NCBI RefSeq assembly: GCF_000003815.2
Contig: NC_049981.1
Span: 34,111,272 to 34,175,271, forward strand
Reading direction: 5' to 3'
Source of the DNA: Branchiostoma floridae
Taxonomy: Eukaryota; Chordata; Leptocardii; Amphioxiformes; Branchiostomatidae
DNA: 64,000 nt
Part shown: piece after piece, positions 10,901 through 21,950 of the stretch
How positions within the stretch are numbered: position 1 is the stretch's first letter
Layout: each line of letters opens with the position of its first letter
The notes under the pieces: generated by a model
The model's input: only the letters and a program-made list of their open reading frames with translations
What the model was told of the DNA's origin: nothing
Database searches by the model: none
Position numbers and translations under genes: made by a program

Positions 10901-13900
10901 TGTCGTTTTCGTCAAACCAGTCCTGTTTTTTTTTTTCACTTTGCCGGGCCGAAGTGCTCCAGGGCTGTCGTGTGGATTATCTTCTTTAGGGTAGACATGT
11001 CGTCGTCCAAAGAAGCGTCTCCTATATGAAAGTCTGTCAGTTTCCTGCCCAGGTCACTGGCAAGGCTGGTTCTAATCTCGTCCTGCTTTGTGGAGTTTTA
11101 AGTCTCTTACATGTCTTTTTCCCTTCGCAAGTCAGGACGACTGGGAATAAACAGAGATGCAGCTATTTGACCCATAGATGGGGAAGGTCCCCTCACGTGG
11201 TTTGGCCCGCCTGCTGAAGCGGTTTACCGGGGTGTGGCGATTGGAGCCAGCACGTGAGAGTTAGAGGAAGGATGAGGGACAAGGTCATGTCCACCCTCCT
11301 GATGGTCGTTCGGGCGCAGCAGACAGCCGCCAGGTGACAACCCCTCTATCCAGAGCCACCTACACCCCACCTACACCCCACCTACACCCCACCTACACCC
11401 CACCTACACCCCACCTACATAGCATACATTTGTCACTTCTACAATTAATATCTATCGGAAAATAACAGTCCCGTCTGGAGTGGAATGCCCCTTTAATAAA
11501 GACATCCTGTTAGGAATCAGTCGTTCATTAGCTGTGTTTGTTTATTTGTTTGTTTATTCTTTGATGTTTATATTACATATATGTATATAGTAGCACGAGT
11601 AACAGTGTACTATTTGTTTGCAAAGAATATGTGCAAAAATGGAAAGGATTCAGACGTGATGAACTACTGTACTTTTGTCAGTTTGATTCCACACCAAATG
11701 GAAGTAGATGGAATGAGTTCTGTGCATTCTGGGCACGTCCCTCCCGTAATCCTCAGGCGCTCCGCCGATTTTCTAGCCACTTTCCTGCTCGCTGAGGCGA
11801 GTCAGAAGTGGGTGTTGGAGACGACGTGACCGATTCGTACAGACGCCCACCTTCAGCTGCATTTTGAGGAGCGGAATTTAATAAAGTACTTAGGACGGCG
11901 ATAGGCCGTCCGTTCTTTCATCCAATAAAACGACAACAAGAGTGCTCACCTCACCTCACCTCACCTCACCTCACCGTGCTATATTTAGATATTTAGAAAT
12001 CTGGAGTAACTTTAACTTCATAGACGTTATGCAGCACGTTACTGGGTACTGCAGCAGAACTCGATGTTTTGCTTTCTCGCACATTGAACAAGCTATGGTC
12101 CCGAGTTTTAGGTGTTAGATGCTTGGGAACAAGTGACGTATGTACCCCCTAGCAGCTAGGTTTGGAATTGCAAGGGCATATTTGTAAAAAAAAACTTTAA
12201 AGAGGAAAACCAAAGATTTCATTTTTTTTGTATTCTAGTAGCTTTCACAGATATTTACAAAAATAGAAATCATGCTAATTAGGCTCTCATTTGCATAATT
12301 AATGAGAATATTATGTCATAGCAGTTTCTTAGTGTATCACTTGTCCCGGTCTATAGAGAGATATGTATATAATGATATAGTTCAAACTGCTTGCTTCTTC
12401 TTCTCCAATTTAACCCTATTCAGACGGGTGAGGCTGGGGTTATATGATTGATGAGATAATATACCATACAAGCCCTGTTACCGTAGATTCAGGATTCTGA
12501 CTGTATAATCATTACCAGCGTCAATGTTGTAAGATGCAATTATGCCTTTCATAAATAATCTGTAGGTCCATAGAGCGATATGCATATAAAAATACTAGCA
12601 GTTCATAGTGGCTTCTTTTTTTTCAGTTTAATCATATACGGTGGGATGGGGAAAGTCACAAAATTTAACGTTTCCTAAGATTTATTTGGCAACAATTTCA
12701 TAAAGTGTTTAAAAGTTCGTTATTTTTCTTTCGTGTTTTGGTATAATGGCACCATTTGAACATTCATGTGGACTTTCCTTCAGTGTGGAAGCTATGGCTG
12801 TCTTGGATCTTCAGTCGCGTTGCTTTAAGCGGGGTGTGAAGGAGGCTATCTACGAACGGATTCACCAACTATCTCTGAATCACAAAGGAGGACTTAGAAC
12901 TGAATTTTCCCGTATGTGGGACAGTGTTTTGAAGTAATTGATCGATTTTTTGATACATTATGTGTAAAAGTTGCGTCCTTTCCTTGATTGTAATTTTTTC
13001 ATCATCATCATCCGGGCGTCCTAGTTGCACGGATGGCAATGACTCTCTTCCTTCATCCTTCCTTTTTTTTATTTGTTAGAATATATTACAGAACTTTTGT
13101 CAGTTACTTGTTTTGTTTATTTGAAAAATAATAAGAAGTATTATTTTCCGTAAGTTTTGTATACTTTTATTTTCTATTAATAATGAAAAAAAAAACAGTA
13201 GATGTTGTTTGAAACGTCTGATAAATTATATATTCATATCCAGCGGTAAAGACTAATTTTTCTACATATCTAAACCCCCTGGATGACTAATCTTTACAAA
13301 CTTATAGAAGATAATAATTTTTAAGCGTAGTGGACACAAACTTGGGATTCAGAAAGAAGTGTCGAATTTCCGCGATAATGTATCAATTCTATTTTTTAAA
13401 AAAATAGAAGGGTAAATTGTTTGTTTGCTTTGTCGACTTGAAAAAAGCCTTTGATAGTGTTTGGCGTGAAGGATTATATTACAAACTGTTACATTATGGT
13501 ATAAGTGGTAATTTCTATTGAAATCCATGTACTTGAATGTCAATTACGCTGTTAGAGTAGAAAATCCGACTTTTTTGTTTCATAATGTGGCGTCAGACAG
13601 GATTGTAATGTCAGTCTATTGTTATCTAACTTATTTATCAATGACCTGCCTCAATACTTGCTCAGAAGATGGGATAAAAATCCATACATTTATCATAGGA
13701 AAAGCTCTAGAATGTAGAATGTAATAATAATGTTTTGACAGTAACAATTGCATGCTGCTGTTTTAACTTCAAGATCTATCAATTGTCTGTCTTGGGCAGA
13801 CGACCTCACATTGATCTCATCCTCAAAACATGGTGTCCAATAATGTAATAGTTCTTTAATGTATTTTCGAGATCTCTATTCTTCGGCAGGAATTTAAATT

Positions 13901-16900
13901 TGGCGATAGCTTTCCGCTAGTGGAGTACAAGCTACAGATGGCTAGAGGTGTACAAGCTACAGATCGTTAGTGGAGTACAAGCTACAGATGGCTTGTGGAC
14001 TTCAGGCTACAGATGGCTAGTGGAGTGTAAGCTACAGATAGCTAGTGGAGTGTAAGCTACAGATGGCTAGTGGACTGTAAGCTACAGATGGCTAGTGGAG
14101 TACAAGCTACAGATGGCTAGTGGAGTACAAGCTACAGATGGCTAGTGGAGTACAAGCTACAGATGGCTAGTTGAGTGTAAGCTACAGATGGCTAGTGGAG
14201 TACAAGCTACAGATGGCTAGTGGAGTACAAGCTACAGATGGCTAGTGGAGTGGATGCCACAGATCGCATTGCGTACTGGTATTGATTTTCCATTCCAGGT
14301 CATTCTAGGCACGATGAAGAAGAGTGATGAAGCGTCCGGAGAAATCTGCGTTTCTTCGTCAGTTGTGGAGTTTGATTTGTCTTTAAACGTAACTCTGTCC
14401 GGAGATATAACAAGCTAACCAGCCGAATCTTTGTAACTAAGTTCGACAAAGTTCAACAAAGACCTGTCTGACCGAAACCATCTTGACAAAATAAAGACAT
14501 CTTGACCGGAGTCAAGAAATTTCTGCCAAATCCGCAGACGGATGCGATTTCGGACATTATTACCGCTATTTGGCAGGATAAACACCTTCATGGACCTAGT
14601 GACAACAACCTGTCCAAAAGCACGAGCACGAATCTTATCACAGCTGTCTAACTGTCTAGGCGTATCCGTGAAACACTTAATAAAAGTGTCACGTCAACAT
14701 GTCGAAATTCTTTCTCGAAACTAAAAGGAGTGAAGATGTTTTGTTGGAGGAAGGTCCTCTCCCCACAAATCCTTCCACTTCAACCTCCTGACATGTTGAT
14801 GGCTGCTCTCAGCTGGAAGCGAAGGGCTGAAGGACGCATCACTGAACAAATGTAATGCTGCTGTTACATTCCAAAAAATATATCATTGTGGATATAACTT
14901 CAAAGACTCGGCGTAGAGCCACTTATATTACATGGTCGGGTTATGCGTCCGCAGCGGCGCTAGCAGCCGGACTTATAAACGTTTCCCCTGACATTGGCAT
15001 TGCATATGTATCTGTATCTGTATCTATATAGCCGGTATAGCCGCCCTTTGGCGTAACACACCAGCTTCGCAGGCACGCGGCGCGGCAACAGTTGGTTCTG
15101 TATCTGTATCTATATAGCCGGTATAAGTACATATGTACAGTATGAAATATAATGGACTGCCGATAGGCGGAACTGGAGAAGGCTTGCCTGCGCTGCAGCC
15201 GAACGATGATGATGGACTGCGCACAATCCTCGACAGACCAAGCTCTATTTGCCACTACCATGTCATCTACTTTTCTTATCTGCTTGTTTTATAGGCTATT
15301 TCGTTCATGCCTGAACCGATTTCCTCACCTAAGATTGACTTTTTAAAAGTTTTTGATGTGTTGACAAAAGCGAAACAAATGTTGATAAGGATGCGAAGAT
15401 ATCGCGCCTTGCTGATGTTTTGCACATTTACAAAAGCCTTTCCTCTACGTGAACATCATACAAAATTAAAGCAGCACTGCAACATGTACAAGGTCTGTTG
15501 CATTTTCGGTCATGTAAATCCCCAAAATTGCATGCGCGGCTTTGCTGATCGTCAATGAATGATAAATGACTAAAAGTGGACTAGTTCCGCACAGAGGGTG
15601 CCAGACACTTCCCCATCTAGCTAAACAAGCTTTGCGAACGGCTGATAACACGTCAGCCGCGCCAATCAGTTGGGATGCGCAGACTGCTTCAGACTGCCGT
15701 GAAAGCCGACCTCAGGCGGAAACCAGTAAAAGATAGATGAAAAATGGCCAGGCTTTTCCTATCATGAACAACCCTGCAGCCTCCGTACAGGATTATCTAA
15801 AGCTTACTTAAACACGGATGAAACATAGCAAGGATTTGATATCCGCTAACAAGCCTCCAGTTTGATTCCATATCAAAAATGTAATGTCTTTCAACCAAAC
15901 ACGGGGCCGTAAATGTTTCCACTGTTTTCTGTAAAAATGGAGTCATCAAAAAGGCCTTATCATTCCCCAGCAGTGCGGCTGCGCAGTAGAGGCTGCTGCT
16001 AAGTGGTAGATCATAGGTACTGCAATTCAGCAGACAGCAATTACAATTGATTTTTCTACAAAATCGTATCAAAATCATATAATAGCTTTCTGATATATAT
16101 CAGTACCCCGTACATTTCACGTACCAGTGGGAATGGTGATCGCCTGTTGATCATTCAAAATATGCCTCACTAGTGTAATATGCATGGGACCTGCCCCACA
16201 AAATGTGCCCCACTGGTGTAATGTGCATGGGACCTGCCCCACAAAATGTGCCTCACTGGTGTAATGTGCATGGGACCTGCCCCACAAAATGTGCCTCACA
16301 AGTGTAATGTGCATGGGACCTGCCCCACAAAATGTGCCCCACTGGTGTAATGTGCATGGGACCTGCCCCACAAAATGTGCCCCACTGGTGTAATGTGCAT
16401 GGGACCTGCCCCACAAAATGTGCCTCACAGGTGTAATGTGCATGGGACCTGCCCCACAAAATGTGCCCCAATGGTGTAATGTGCATGGGACCTGCCCCAC
16501 AAAATGACGTACAGAATGTGTTCCGTCAGTGTGAGTTGCATGTGACTTACCGTACAGAATGTGTTCCACCAGTGTGGGGTGCGTGCGACTTACCGTACAG
16601 AATGTGTTCCACCAGTGTGAGATACATGTGACTTACCATGTGGGGTGAGATGCATGTGACTTACCTTGTGGGGTGGGGTGCGTGTGACTTACCGTACAGA
16701 ATGTGTTCCACCACTGTGGGGTGCGTGTGACTTACCGTACAGAATGTGTTCCACCAGTGTGGGGTGCATGTAACTTACCATGTGGGGTGGGGTGCATGTG
16801 ACTTACCGTACAGAATGTGTTCCACCAGTGTGGGGTGCATGTGACTTACCGTACAGAATGTGTTCCACCAGTGTGGGGTGCATGTAACTTACCATGTGGG

Positions 16901-17228
16901 GTGGGGTGCATGTGACTTACCGTACAGAATGTGTTCCACCAGTGTGGGGTGCATGTGACTTACCGTACAGAATGTGTTCCACCAGTGTGAAGGGTATACA
17001 GAAGACTGCCACCAGGAGGTCTGCCACGGCCAGGTTGAGGATGAAGTAGTTGGTGGCTGTGTGGAGGCGCGGAGTGGTGATAATGACCCAACACACCACG
17101 GCGTTTCCCACCACGTTCAGCGAGAAGACCAGGCAGTAGCCGAGGATGTAGAGAGCCATGACGACTGGCCCGTGCATGTAGAACGGCATGACGGGGACAT
17201 CCGGGGTTGTACTATTGGTGAGATTCAT
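6699..17228 (-). CDS. Neuropeptide FF receptor-like class A GPCR (three exons, complete)
   Basis: Predicted rhodopsin-class neuropeptide receptor, spliced from 17228-16964, 9146-9047 and 7974-6699; the phases agree (1, then 2) and the protein is about 546 residues. All seven helices are visible: TM1 with GNAVVCWVI, TM2 with NLAVADLLVAVFCIPFTLVE, TM3 with the disulphide Cys and an ERY motif in place of DRY, TM4, loop 2 with CHENWP, TM5 with YCRIG, TM6 with FALSWLP, TM7 with NPIIY. The loop-2, TM6 and TM7 signatures (YPVAHWVAYFNSCVNPIIYG) are those of NPFF/RFamide-type receptors, known to couple to G proteins at the plasma membrane; ligand and coupling are inferred. N-terminal NLTNST gives likely N-glycosylation sites. 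Odd: loop 3 is about 200 residues of decapeptide repeats, and all three exon junctions sit in tandem duplications. An orexin or QRFP-type receptor is the alternative. Confidence 0.92.
7045..7650 (-). repeat. In-frame 30-bp repeat encoding loop 3 of the receptor
   Basis: About 20 decapeptides of the form (R/Q)VxGQDxxxS/P lie between TM5 and TM6. Six or so central copies are nearly identical (QVIGQDHNLS); the flanking copies diverge, for example RVIDQSSNQP, RVTDQNTTQP and RVMGQDASQS. The frame is open throughout, so length change occurs in 10-residue steps. The array starts after the SLPVSTTME stretch and stops just before the basic RRIRVTKM entry to TM6. Confidence 0.95.
7975..8822 (-). repeat. 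Tandem copies of the exon 3 acceptor junction
   Basis: On the minus strand the block (TTTG)n-tttttgtgcag plus about 45 bases of exon 3 is repeated upstream of the real junction at 7974. Copies have boundaries at about 8075 (intact gtgcag), 8147 (gggaag), 8207 (gtgcag) and 8729 (ctgcag), and a degraded fifth lies at about 8780-8823. A SINE splits the array between the third and fourth extra copies. Splicing to 8075 would run into a TAA after 18-19 codons. Confidence 0.9.
8216..8640 (+). mobile_element. tRNA-derived SINE
   Basis: The head contains an A-box-like TAGCGCAGCGG and a B-box-like gtGTTCGGcccc, followed by gaaaggcactttacacgact, a segment shared with the copy at 63.1 kb, then a body with gttaaatggaggtcctgtgt and cacgttaaagaacccacc. 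The 3' limit is uncertain. It lies inside the acceptor-junction array of the receptor. Confidence 0.75.
8862..9060 (-). repeat. Tandem copies of the exon 2 donor junction
   Basis: Units of about 45-68 bp on the minus strand each contain the exon end tcgcagtggaacg plus a donor. Besides the real donor (GTAAGT, 9046-9041) there are GTAAGG at 8997, a destroyed ATAAGT at 8952 and an intact GTAAGT at 8884. The intronic part carries atacccctaaacatacatat and a GTTC-rich tail. Confidence 0.92.
9047..9146 (-). CDS. Receptor exon 2 (TM3)
   Basis: A 100-base exon bounded by tcctgctcag and GTAAGT. It reads D-YQFGDVMCKLNVTIQGVS through AVE, then the first two bases of Arg. It contains the conserved TM3 Cys and the TM3 face. 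It is too short to appear as a clear open frame alone; it was found from the phase-1 end of exon 1 and the phase-2 start of exon 3. Confidence 0.92.
9285..11000 (-). mobile_element. LINE (reverse-transcriptase fragments), minus strand
   Basis: Minus-strand frames between 10990 and 10230 encode the region upstream of and into the reverse transcriptase (SSGKAAGPETIPTEVYKSGG, then KDAPIIHLYKGNDPN). From about 9590 to 9285 the order resumes with a VTNGVKQGCVLAPTLFSI block. The intervening RT part, including the FVDL-type segment, is missing and replaced by unrelated DNA at about 9683-10215. Frameshifts and stops make it inactive. It resembles the widespread LINE family often annotated as craniofacial development protein 2-like. 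Confidence 0.85.
11001..11334. other. Unassigned, probably the LINE upstream region
   Basis: The sequence continues the composition of the adjacent LINE but I see no recognisable motif. Confidence 0.3.
11335..11425. repeat. Short 11-bp minisatellite
   Basis: About seven copies of acctacacccc in an otherwise unremarkable stretch. Confidence 0.9.
11426..12740. other. Non-genic receptor intron with a diverged ~200-bp duplication
   Basis: There is a (CTCAC)n tract near 11945-11973. Two diverged copies of a segment lie around 12355-12440 and 12570-12650, both with atatg-atataa, ttcttttt and a G-rich end. The first contains ttaaccctattcagacggg, a mutated form of the piggyBac-type MITE end, so this may be a decayed relative. 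Confidence 0.45.
12746..12937 (+). mobile_element. Penelope-like element remnant (C-terminal end)
   Basis: A 63-codon frame ends with RCFKRGVKEAIYERIHQLSL, NHKGGLR and MWDSVLK. This resembles the end of GIY-YIG-bearing Penelope-like proteins, where an (R/K)GVKEAI...PSLNRDGG...WD pattern is usual. The upstream endonuclease and reverse transcriptase are not visible, so it is a truncated remnant. Confidence 0.6.
13395..13905 (+). mobile_element. LINE reverse-transcriptase core, plus strand, frameshifted
   Basis: Consecutive plus-strand frames read FVDLKKAFDSVWREGLYYKL, LLFNLFINDLP-like (as LLSNLFINDLPQYLL) and INCLSWADDLTLISSSKHG. These are RT motifs A, B and C in order, the last with ADD in place of the usual FADD. 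At least two frameshifts separate them. The fragment ends where a 25-bp minisatellite begins. Confidence 0.85.
13915..14262. repeat. Minisatellite, 25-bp unit, about 14 copies
   Basis: Unit gctagtggagtacaagctac plus agatg, with variants (gtgtaagc, cttcaggc). It begins directly at the end of the LINE fragment. Confidence 0.95.
14263..15000. other. Non-genic receptor intron
   Basis: No exon or recognisable element was seen. Confidence 0.4.
15001..15135. repeat. Dispersed gtatctgta / ggcgtaacacaccagcttc module
   Basis: Two (gtatct)n-atatagccggtata blocks flank gccctttggcgtaacacacc-agcttc. The same module, inverted and tandemly repeated, makes up 34078-34400, so this is a dispersed family. Confidence 0.7.
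15136..16135. other. Non-genic receptor intron
   Basis: About 1 kb without splice-bounded coding sequence or a recognised repeat. Confidence 0.4.
16136..16980 (-). repeat. 43-bp minisatellite of the receptor exon 1 donor junction
   Basis: The 43-bp unit, read on the minus strand, is ctggtggaacacattctgta then cG and GTAAGTcacatgcacccc: the last coding bases of exon 1, the donor and the first intron bases. GTAAGT occurs 12 times between 16963 and 16545. Some units are shortened to about 28 bp, keeping GTAAGT. From about 16500 down to 16140 a second block of 43-bp units is a diverged version in which the donor is lost (ggggcaggtcccatgc). Confidence 0.95.
16964..17228 (-). CDS. Receptor exon 1 (N-terminus, TM1, TM2)
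   Basis: It starts at ATG (MNLTNSTTPDV) and ends in ...FTLVEHILY plus the first base of the next codon, followed by GTAAGT, phase 1. Reading past the donor gives a stop within about 16 codons, inside the second repeat unit. The start is chosen because it places a short glycosylatable tail before TM1. Confidence 0.92.
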
Positions 17229-17339
17229 GATTGCCTTCTTCCTTCACAGGGCTGAACTGGAAAGTCACACTCAACTGTCTAAATATCTCCCGGTGCGAAG
17301 TACCAGAGGACTAGGTTGTTATTCAGGCAGCACAGTGGA

Positions 17340-17640
17340 ACCGACATGAGGCCCGCTATTTGCCGACAGCAAGGCGGCAATGTGCCCGAGGTTTAGCGGG
17401 AGGAAGGCGGCAATGGGCCCGAGGTTTAGCGGGAGGAAGGCGGCAATGGGCCCGACGTTTAGCGGGAGGAAGGCGGCAGTGGGCCCGACGTTTACTCGGA
17501 GCAAGGCGGCGGTGGCACCGACGTTTGCCGGCAGCAGGGCGGTGGTGGGCCCGACGTTTGCTGGCAGCAGGGCGGTGGCGGGCCTGACGTTTGCCGGGAG
17601 CAAGGCGGCGGTGGGACCGACGTTTACTGGGAGTAGTAAA
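17340..17640. repeat. GC-rich 33-bp minisatellite upstream of the receptor start
   Basis: About nine copies of gtttagcgggaggaaggcgg plus caatgggcccgag. It lies 110-410 bases upstream of the receptor ATG, so it may be in the 5' UTR or promoter. Copies grade from gcgggaggaagg to gccggcagcaggg. Confidence 0.93.
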
Positions 17641-17830
17641 TATTACAAAGTCGTCAGTTCGGCCGTCAGAGATACGCACACAGGAAAGTGGTCTGTTTGG
17701 CCGTCACAGATACGCACAGAAGAAAGTGGTTTAACCGTCACAGAAACGCACAGAGCGAAGTGGTCAGTTCGGCCGTCAGAGTCAGAGATACGCACAGAGC
17801 GAAGTGGTCAGTTCGGCTGGATCCGAGATG
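17641..17830. repeat. Short diverged minisatellite, unit about 38-50 bp
   Basis: Four to five copies of a unit with gtcagttcggccgtcagaga, tacgcacag and gaaagtgg, directly following the 33-bp array. Confidence 0.85.
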
Positions 17831-18221
17831 CAGACCGAAATGCGATGATCAAAATGGACAGGAGGTGCGCAGAACTTACACAATCACATTCATCAGGGCG
17901 AGGCTGTGTATGGGGGTTTTCTCCATCATAACATTCAGTTTTGCAGCTTTGTATTTCATACGTTACAAATGAATCAATTATTGATTTTAAAAAAATCAAT
18001 TTATTAAGTGAACTCTTAAAGCCAATGCAGGCTCTGAATAGAATGGATCTTTGAAACCTCAAATGCACTTCCAATAGATGCATATTTTATTCGGAGTGCA
18101 TTTCAATCCGCTTCATTATTACTGCTCGAACCGCTAGCTATTCATGTTCAACTCCTCGTTGCTACTAAGAACATTTACTACTAAGAACAGTAAATATTTA
18201 TGCACTGCAAGACTAACTCCC
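17831..18221. other. Intergenic, nothing recognised
   Basis: No coding or repeat structure was seen. Confidence 0.4.
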
Positions 18222-18668
18222 GGACACTGATTCCGGACCATGATTCCCGGACCCTGATTCCCGGACCCTGATTCCCGGACCCTGATTCCCGGACCCTGAT
18301 TCCCGGACCCTGATTCCCGGACCCAGTGATTCCCGGACCCTGATTCCCGGACCCTGATTCCCGGACCCTGATTCCCGGACCCTGACTCCCGGACCCTGAT
18401 TCCCGGACCCTGATTCCCGGACCCTGATTCCCGGACCCTGATTCCCGTGTCCCTGACTCCCGGACCCTGACTCCCGGACCCTGACTCCCGGACCCTGACT
18501 CCAGGACCCTGATTCCCGGACCCTGATTCCCGGACCCTGACTCCAGACCCTGATTCCCGGACCCTGAACCCCGGACCCTGATTCCCGGACCCTGATTCCC
18601 GGACCCTGATTCCCGGACCTTGATTCCCGGACCCTGATTCCCGGACCCTGATTCCCGGACCCTGACTC
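18222..18668. repeat. 14-bp minisatellite, about 31 copies
   Basis: Unit gattcccggaccct, with gactcccggaccct variants clustered near 18450-18500 and 18540. Confidence 0.96.
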
Positions 18669-20584
18669 GACAGGCTAAAGCAGGAAGAAAGTTTCCATCT
18701 GTTGCTCAGTTCACCGCGTTAAAATCAAATCAGGTTCGGAAGTATGGTGGGTTTGATCGGATTTAGAGCGTGCCCTTGTTTCTGTAGGGTGTTTAGATTG
18801 ACTGTTTGAACGCCGAGAATTTTCCATTATCGCATTATCGTCTGACAAAGAGTGCAAGCAGCTTCTCGGTCGTGATTGGATGTGGTCATGGCAACCATAT
18901 CCACTTGCCACCAGCTGTTCGGAACGGGTCTGTTATACTACTTAAAGCATTAACATATGGTTTCTTTGAATTCCTCCCACCTGTGGCCATTCAAATTCCT
19001 CATAGAAAACCGTAAATAACAAATGTGTTTGCAGAGAGATGAGTCCTGGTTCGATACGACCCACAGCGGCACTTACAGTAATGTCACTGACTTCTCCGCC
19101 TTCGTGAAAAGCTTCTTTCGCTCCGCCAATTATATCTATCGCATCGCCATGACTTACAAATCAGCGGGAGCTGTTTGCAGACTTTAGTACGGCGGAGCGT
19201 GTTTGATTTGCCAGGTGCGGCTGTGAGATAGCGGCGCGTTCGGAGCTCCTGTGAAGTGCGGACATGGTCTCAGATTTCTGCCATTACAAACCTTTCCATC
19301 GACGCTCGTAACTCAGGATCGTCTCGTTGGGCCCATGCAGTAATTGATCATCAGGAGAATGACTGGAGGTGGCGTGCGAGCCTTGTGCACATTTCAAAAC
19401 GCATGACATAATGCACATGTCTAAGGCACTTGTGAGAGGATGGAGGTTAACCTGCTTACGATCGTTACATGAATGCAGACTTGCTACACGTTCATGCAGT
19501 CCCCTTCGTTTGGTTGTAGGTACTCTGTAGTAATACATGAATGAGACCTTAAAGTCTGGAACAAAGTCATGAGCATTTGGTCAAGGGATATCTTCGTGGG
19601 ACTCTAGTTTTTAAAGTATTTTTGAACAGTTGTCTGCTACTGACTGGGGACTGAAGCGGTTGCTTTAAGTGATGGCAGAATGCCCTGAATTCTTGCTACG
19701 TCGATGTAGGTTAGACATCCAGGTAATAAGATACACCAAAAAGTAGTTACTCAAGCAACTGGATATGGTTTTGGAAACGGTCAGACGTTTCGGATAGAAT
19801 CCACTATCCTTCGTCAGTGACACACTTACTCCTAACCCCGAGACATTAACCACTTAAAAATCATGAATTTGGCATTGGCAGAAAATTTGATCTCCAAATT
19901 TAAAGCGCAGTTGCAGAACCACAACTTGCCGCTTGGAATCCCATTAGTGAACTTGACCTTCCTTTTTGCCACCCCTACCGATCAACCAAATATCATGTAA
20001 TTATAAATCCATCAATAGTATCTTGATTTATCTTGTTCACAGTATAACGCACTTACGAACAAAGCCAGCTACAGCACCGTAGGTATGAGCCAGGTAAACC
20101 ATTTTCGCACTTGACCTTATTCTTCACAACCGCTACGTACCTGCCAAATATCGCACATGTACACATGCAAGGTAAGTTAACTTAAAGTTAACAAAAGGCA
20201 ACCTGCAGTGTCAAGTTCAAACACCAGGAGGCTCAAAATCAAACCTAAGCGTCAGCTACCACCAACCTTGCCCCACAAATCATCTCAATTGCACGATTCG
20301 ATCTGGAAATATTGCCGGAAACGCCCCACACACACACTCAAATGCTACTGAAATATTACAGGAAACGCCCCACGCACTTATTCGTGATAACAACGGCTCC
20401 TGTCGAAAAGCGTAGGTACTGCACGTTTCTGGTAATAACTACGCGGATATTGGGGGGCAAAATCTTAAAGCTTCCCGCCAATTTTACAAACGGACAGAAA
20501 ACGGCAGGTAGAAAACGTCACTGTTTCACCTCCAAACATCTGCTTGGAGATTACTCTCTTGCCTGTCTCCTGCTATTCGCTTTG
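18669..20584. other. Intergenic, mostly unassigned
   Basis: Apart from the hammerhead-like segment near 19.8 kb I see no gene or repeat. Confidence 0.4.
19788..19817 (-). ncRNA. Hammerhead-ribozyme-like motif, possibly from a Penelope-like element
   Basis: On the minus strand CTGACGA is followed by A, a perfect 6-bp stem GGATAG/CTATCC with a 6-base loop, then GAAA. This is the core layout of a hammerhead ribozyme except for the extra A before stem II. A short stem III (CG/CG) can be drawn downstream, but stem I does not pair convincingly, so activity is doubtful. Confidence 0.3.
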
Positions 20585-21560
20585 GTTACCGTATACGGCT
20601 GTTATGGTTACCATATACGGCTGTTATGATACGCAGTTACTATGGTTACCATATACGGCTGTTATGATACACAGTTACTATGGTTACCATATACAGTGTG
20701 TACGGCTGTTATGATACACAGTTACTATGGTTACCGTATACGGCTGTTACGATACGCAGTTACTATGGTTACCGTATACGACTTTTATGATACACAGTTA
20801 CTATGGTTACCGTATACGGCTGTTATGATACACAGTTACTATGGTTACCGTATACGGCTGTTATGATACACAGTTACTATGGTTACCATATACGGCTGTT
20901 ATGATACATGATACACAGTTACTATGGTTACCGTATACGGCTGTTATGATACACAGTTACTATGGTTACCATATACGGCTGTTATGATACACAGTTACTA
21001 TGGTTACCGTATAGGGCTGTTATGATACACAGTTACTATGGTTACCGTATACGGCTGTTATGATACACAGTTACTATGGTTACCATATACGGCTGTTATG
21101 ATACACAGTTACTATGGTTACCGTATAGGGCTGTTATGATACGCAGTTACTATGGTTACCGTATACGGCTGTTATGATACACAGTTATTATGGTTACCAT
21201 ATACGGCTGTTATGATATGCAGTTACTATGGTTACCATATACGGCTGTTATGATACGCAGTTACTATGGTTACCGTATACGGCTGTTATGATACGCAGTT
21301 ACTATGGTTACCGTATACAGCTGTTATGATACACAGTTACTATGGTTACCGTATACGGCTGTTATGATACGCAGTTATTATGGTTACCATATACGGCTGT
21401 TGTGATACACAGTTATTATGGTTACCATATACGGCTGTTATGATACGCAGTTATTATGGCTACCATATGCGGTTGTTATGATACGCAGTTACTATGGTTA
21501 CCATGAGGGGCGACTGTTATGATACGCAGTTACCATGGTTACCATGAGGGGCGGCTGTCC
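20585..21560. repeat. Minisatellite, 38-bp unit, about 25 copies
   Basis: Unit tatggttaccatatacggct plus gttatgatacacagttac. Recurrent variants (cgtatacgg, cgtataggg, acgcag) appear in blocks, indicating multi-unit duplications. Confidence 0.96.
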
Positions 21561-21644
21561 GAACTGTAACTGATTTATGGGCCAGTGTGCTACATACTGA
21601 CCTAACGTACTTTAATATACTGGTACTACATTCAACATGTGTTG

Positions 21645-21946
21645 TCGATGTGCACAAGTAATTCGTGTGTGCTCAAGAGCCGTTTGTTGGTCCCAATGAG
21701 CATTGCTTTGTATTTTTTTTGCATTTATTGATAAGCTATTCGCAACAAAATAGTTTGATAGTCTGTCTAAGTCAGATTGTAATGCCAGTTAAATACTTTC
21801 TAGGTCAGGATAGCTTATATATAGTACAGTATCGTGGGCATATAATGCAATCTGGCATGTAAGGACACAGTTTGGCATATCATTCACATAAATCATAAAC
21901 AACAAAGGGCCCAGTATGGAACCCTGGGGACTCCATAATTATCAAA
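21645..21946 (-). mobile_element. LINE RT fragment with a mutated catalytic motif
   Basis: The minus strand reads GVP, then after loss of one [21 protein letters not shown] and later [21 protein letters not shown] replaces the catalytic YADD, and stops follow. The fragment ends exactly where a hairpin sequence begins. Confidence 0.8.
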
Positions 21947-21950
21947 AGGG

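Noticed and set aside
20585-21560. 38-bp repeats considered as a CRISPR array
   Set aside because: No spacers; contiguous minisatellite.
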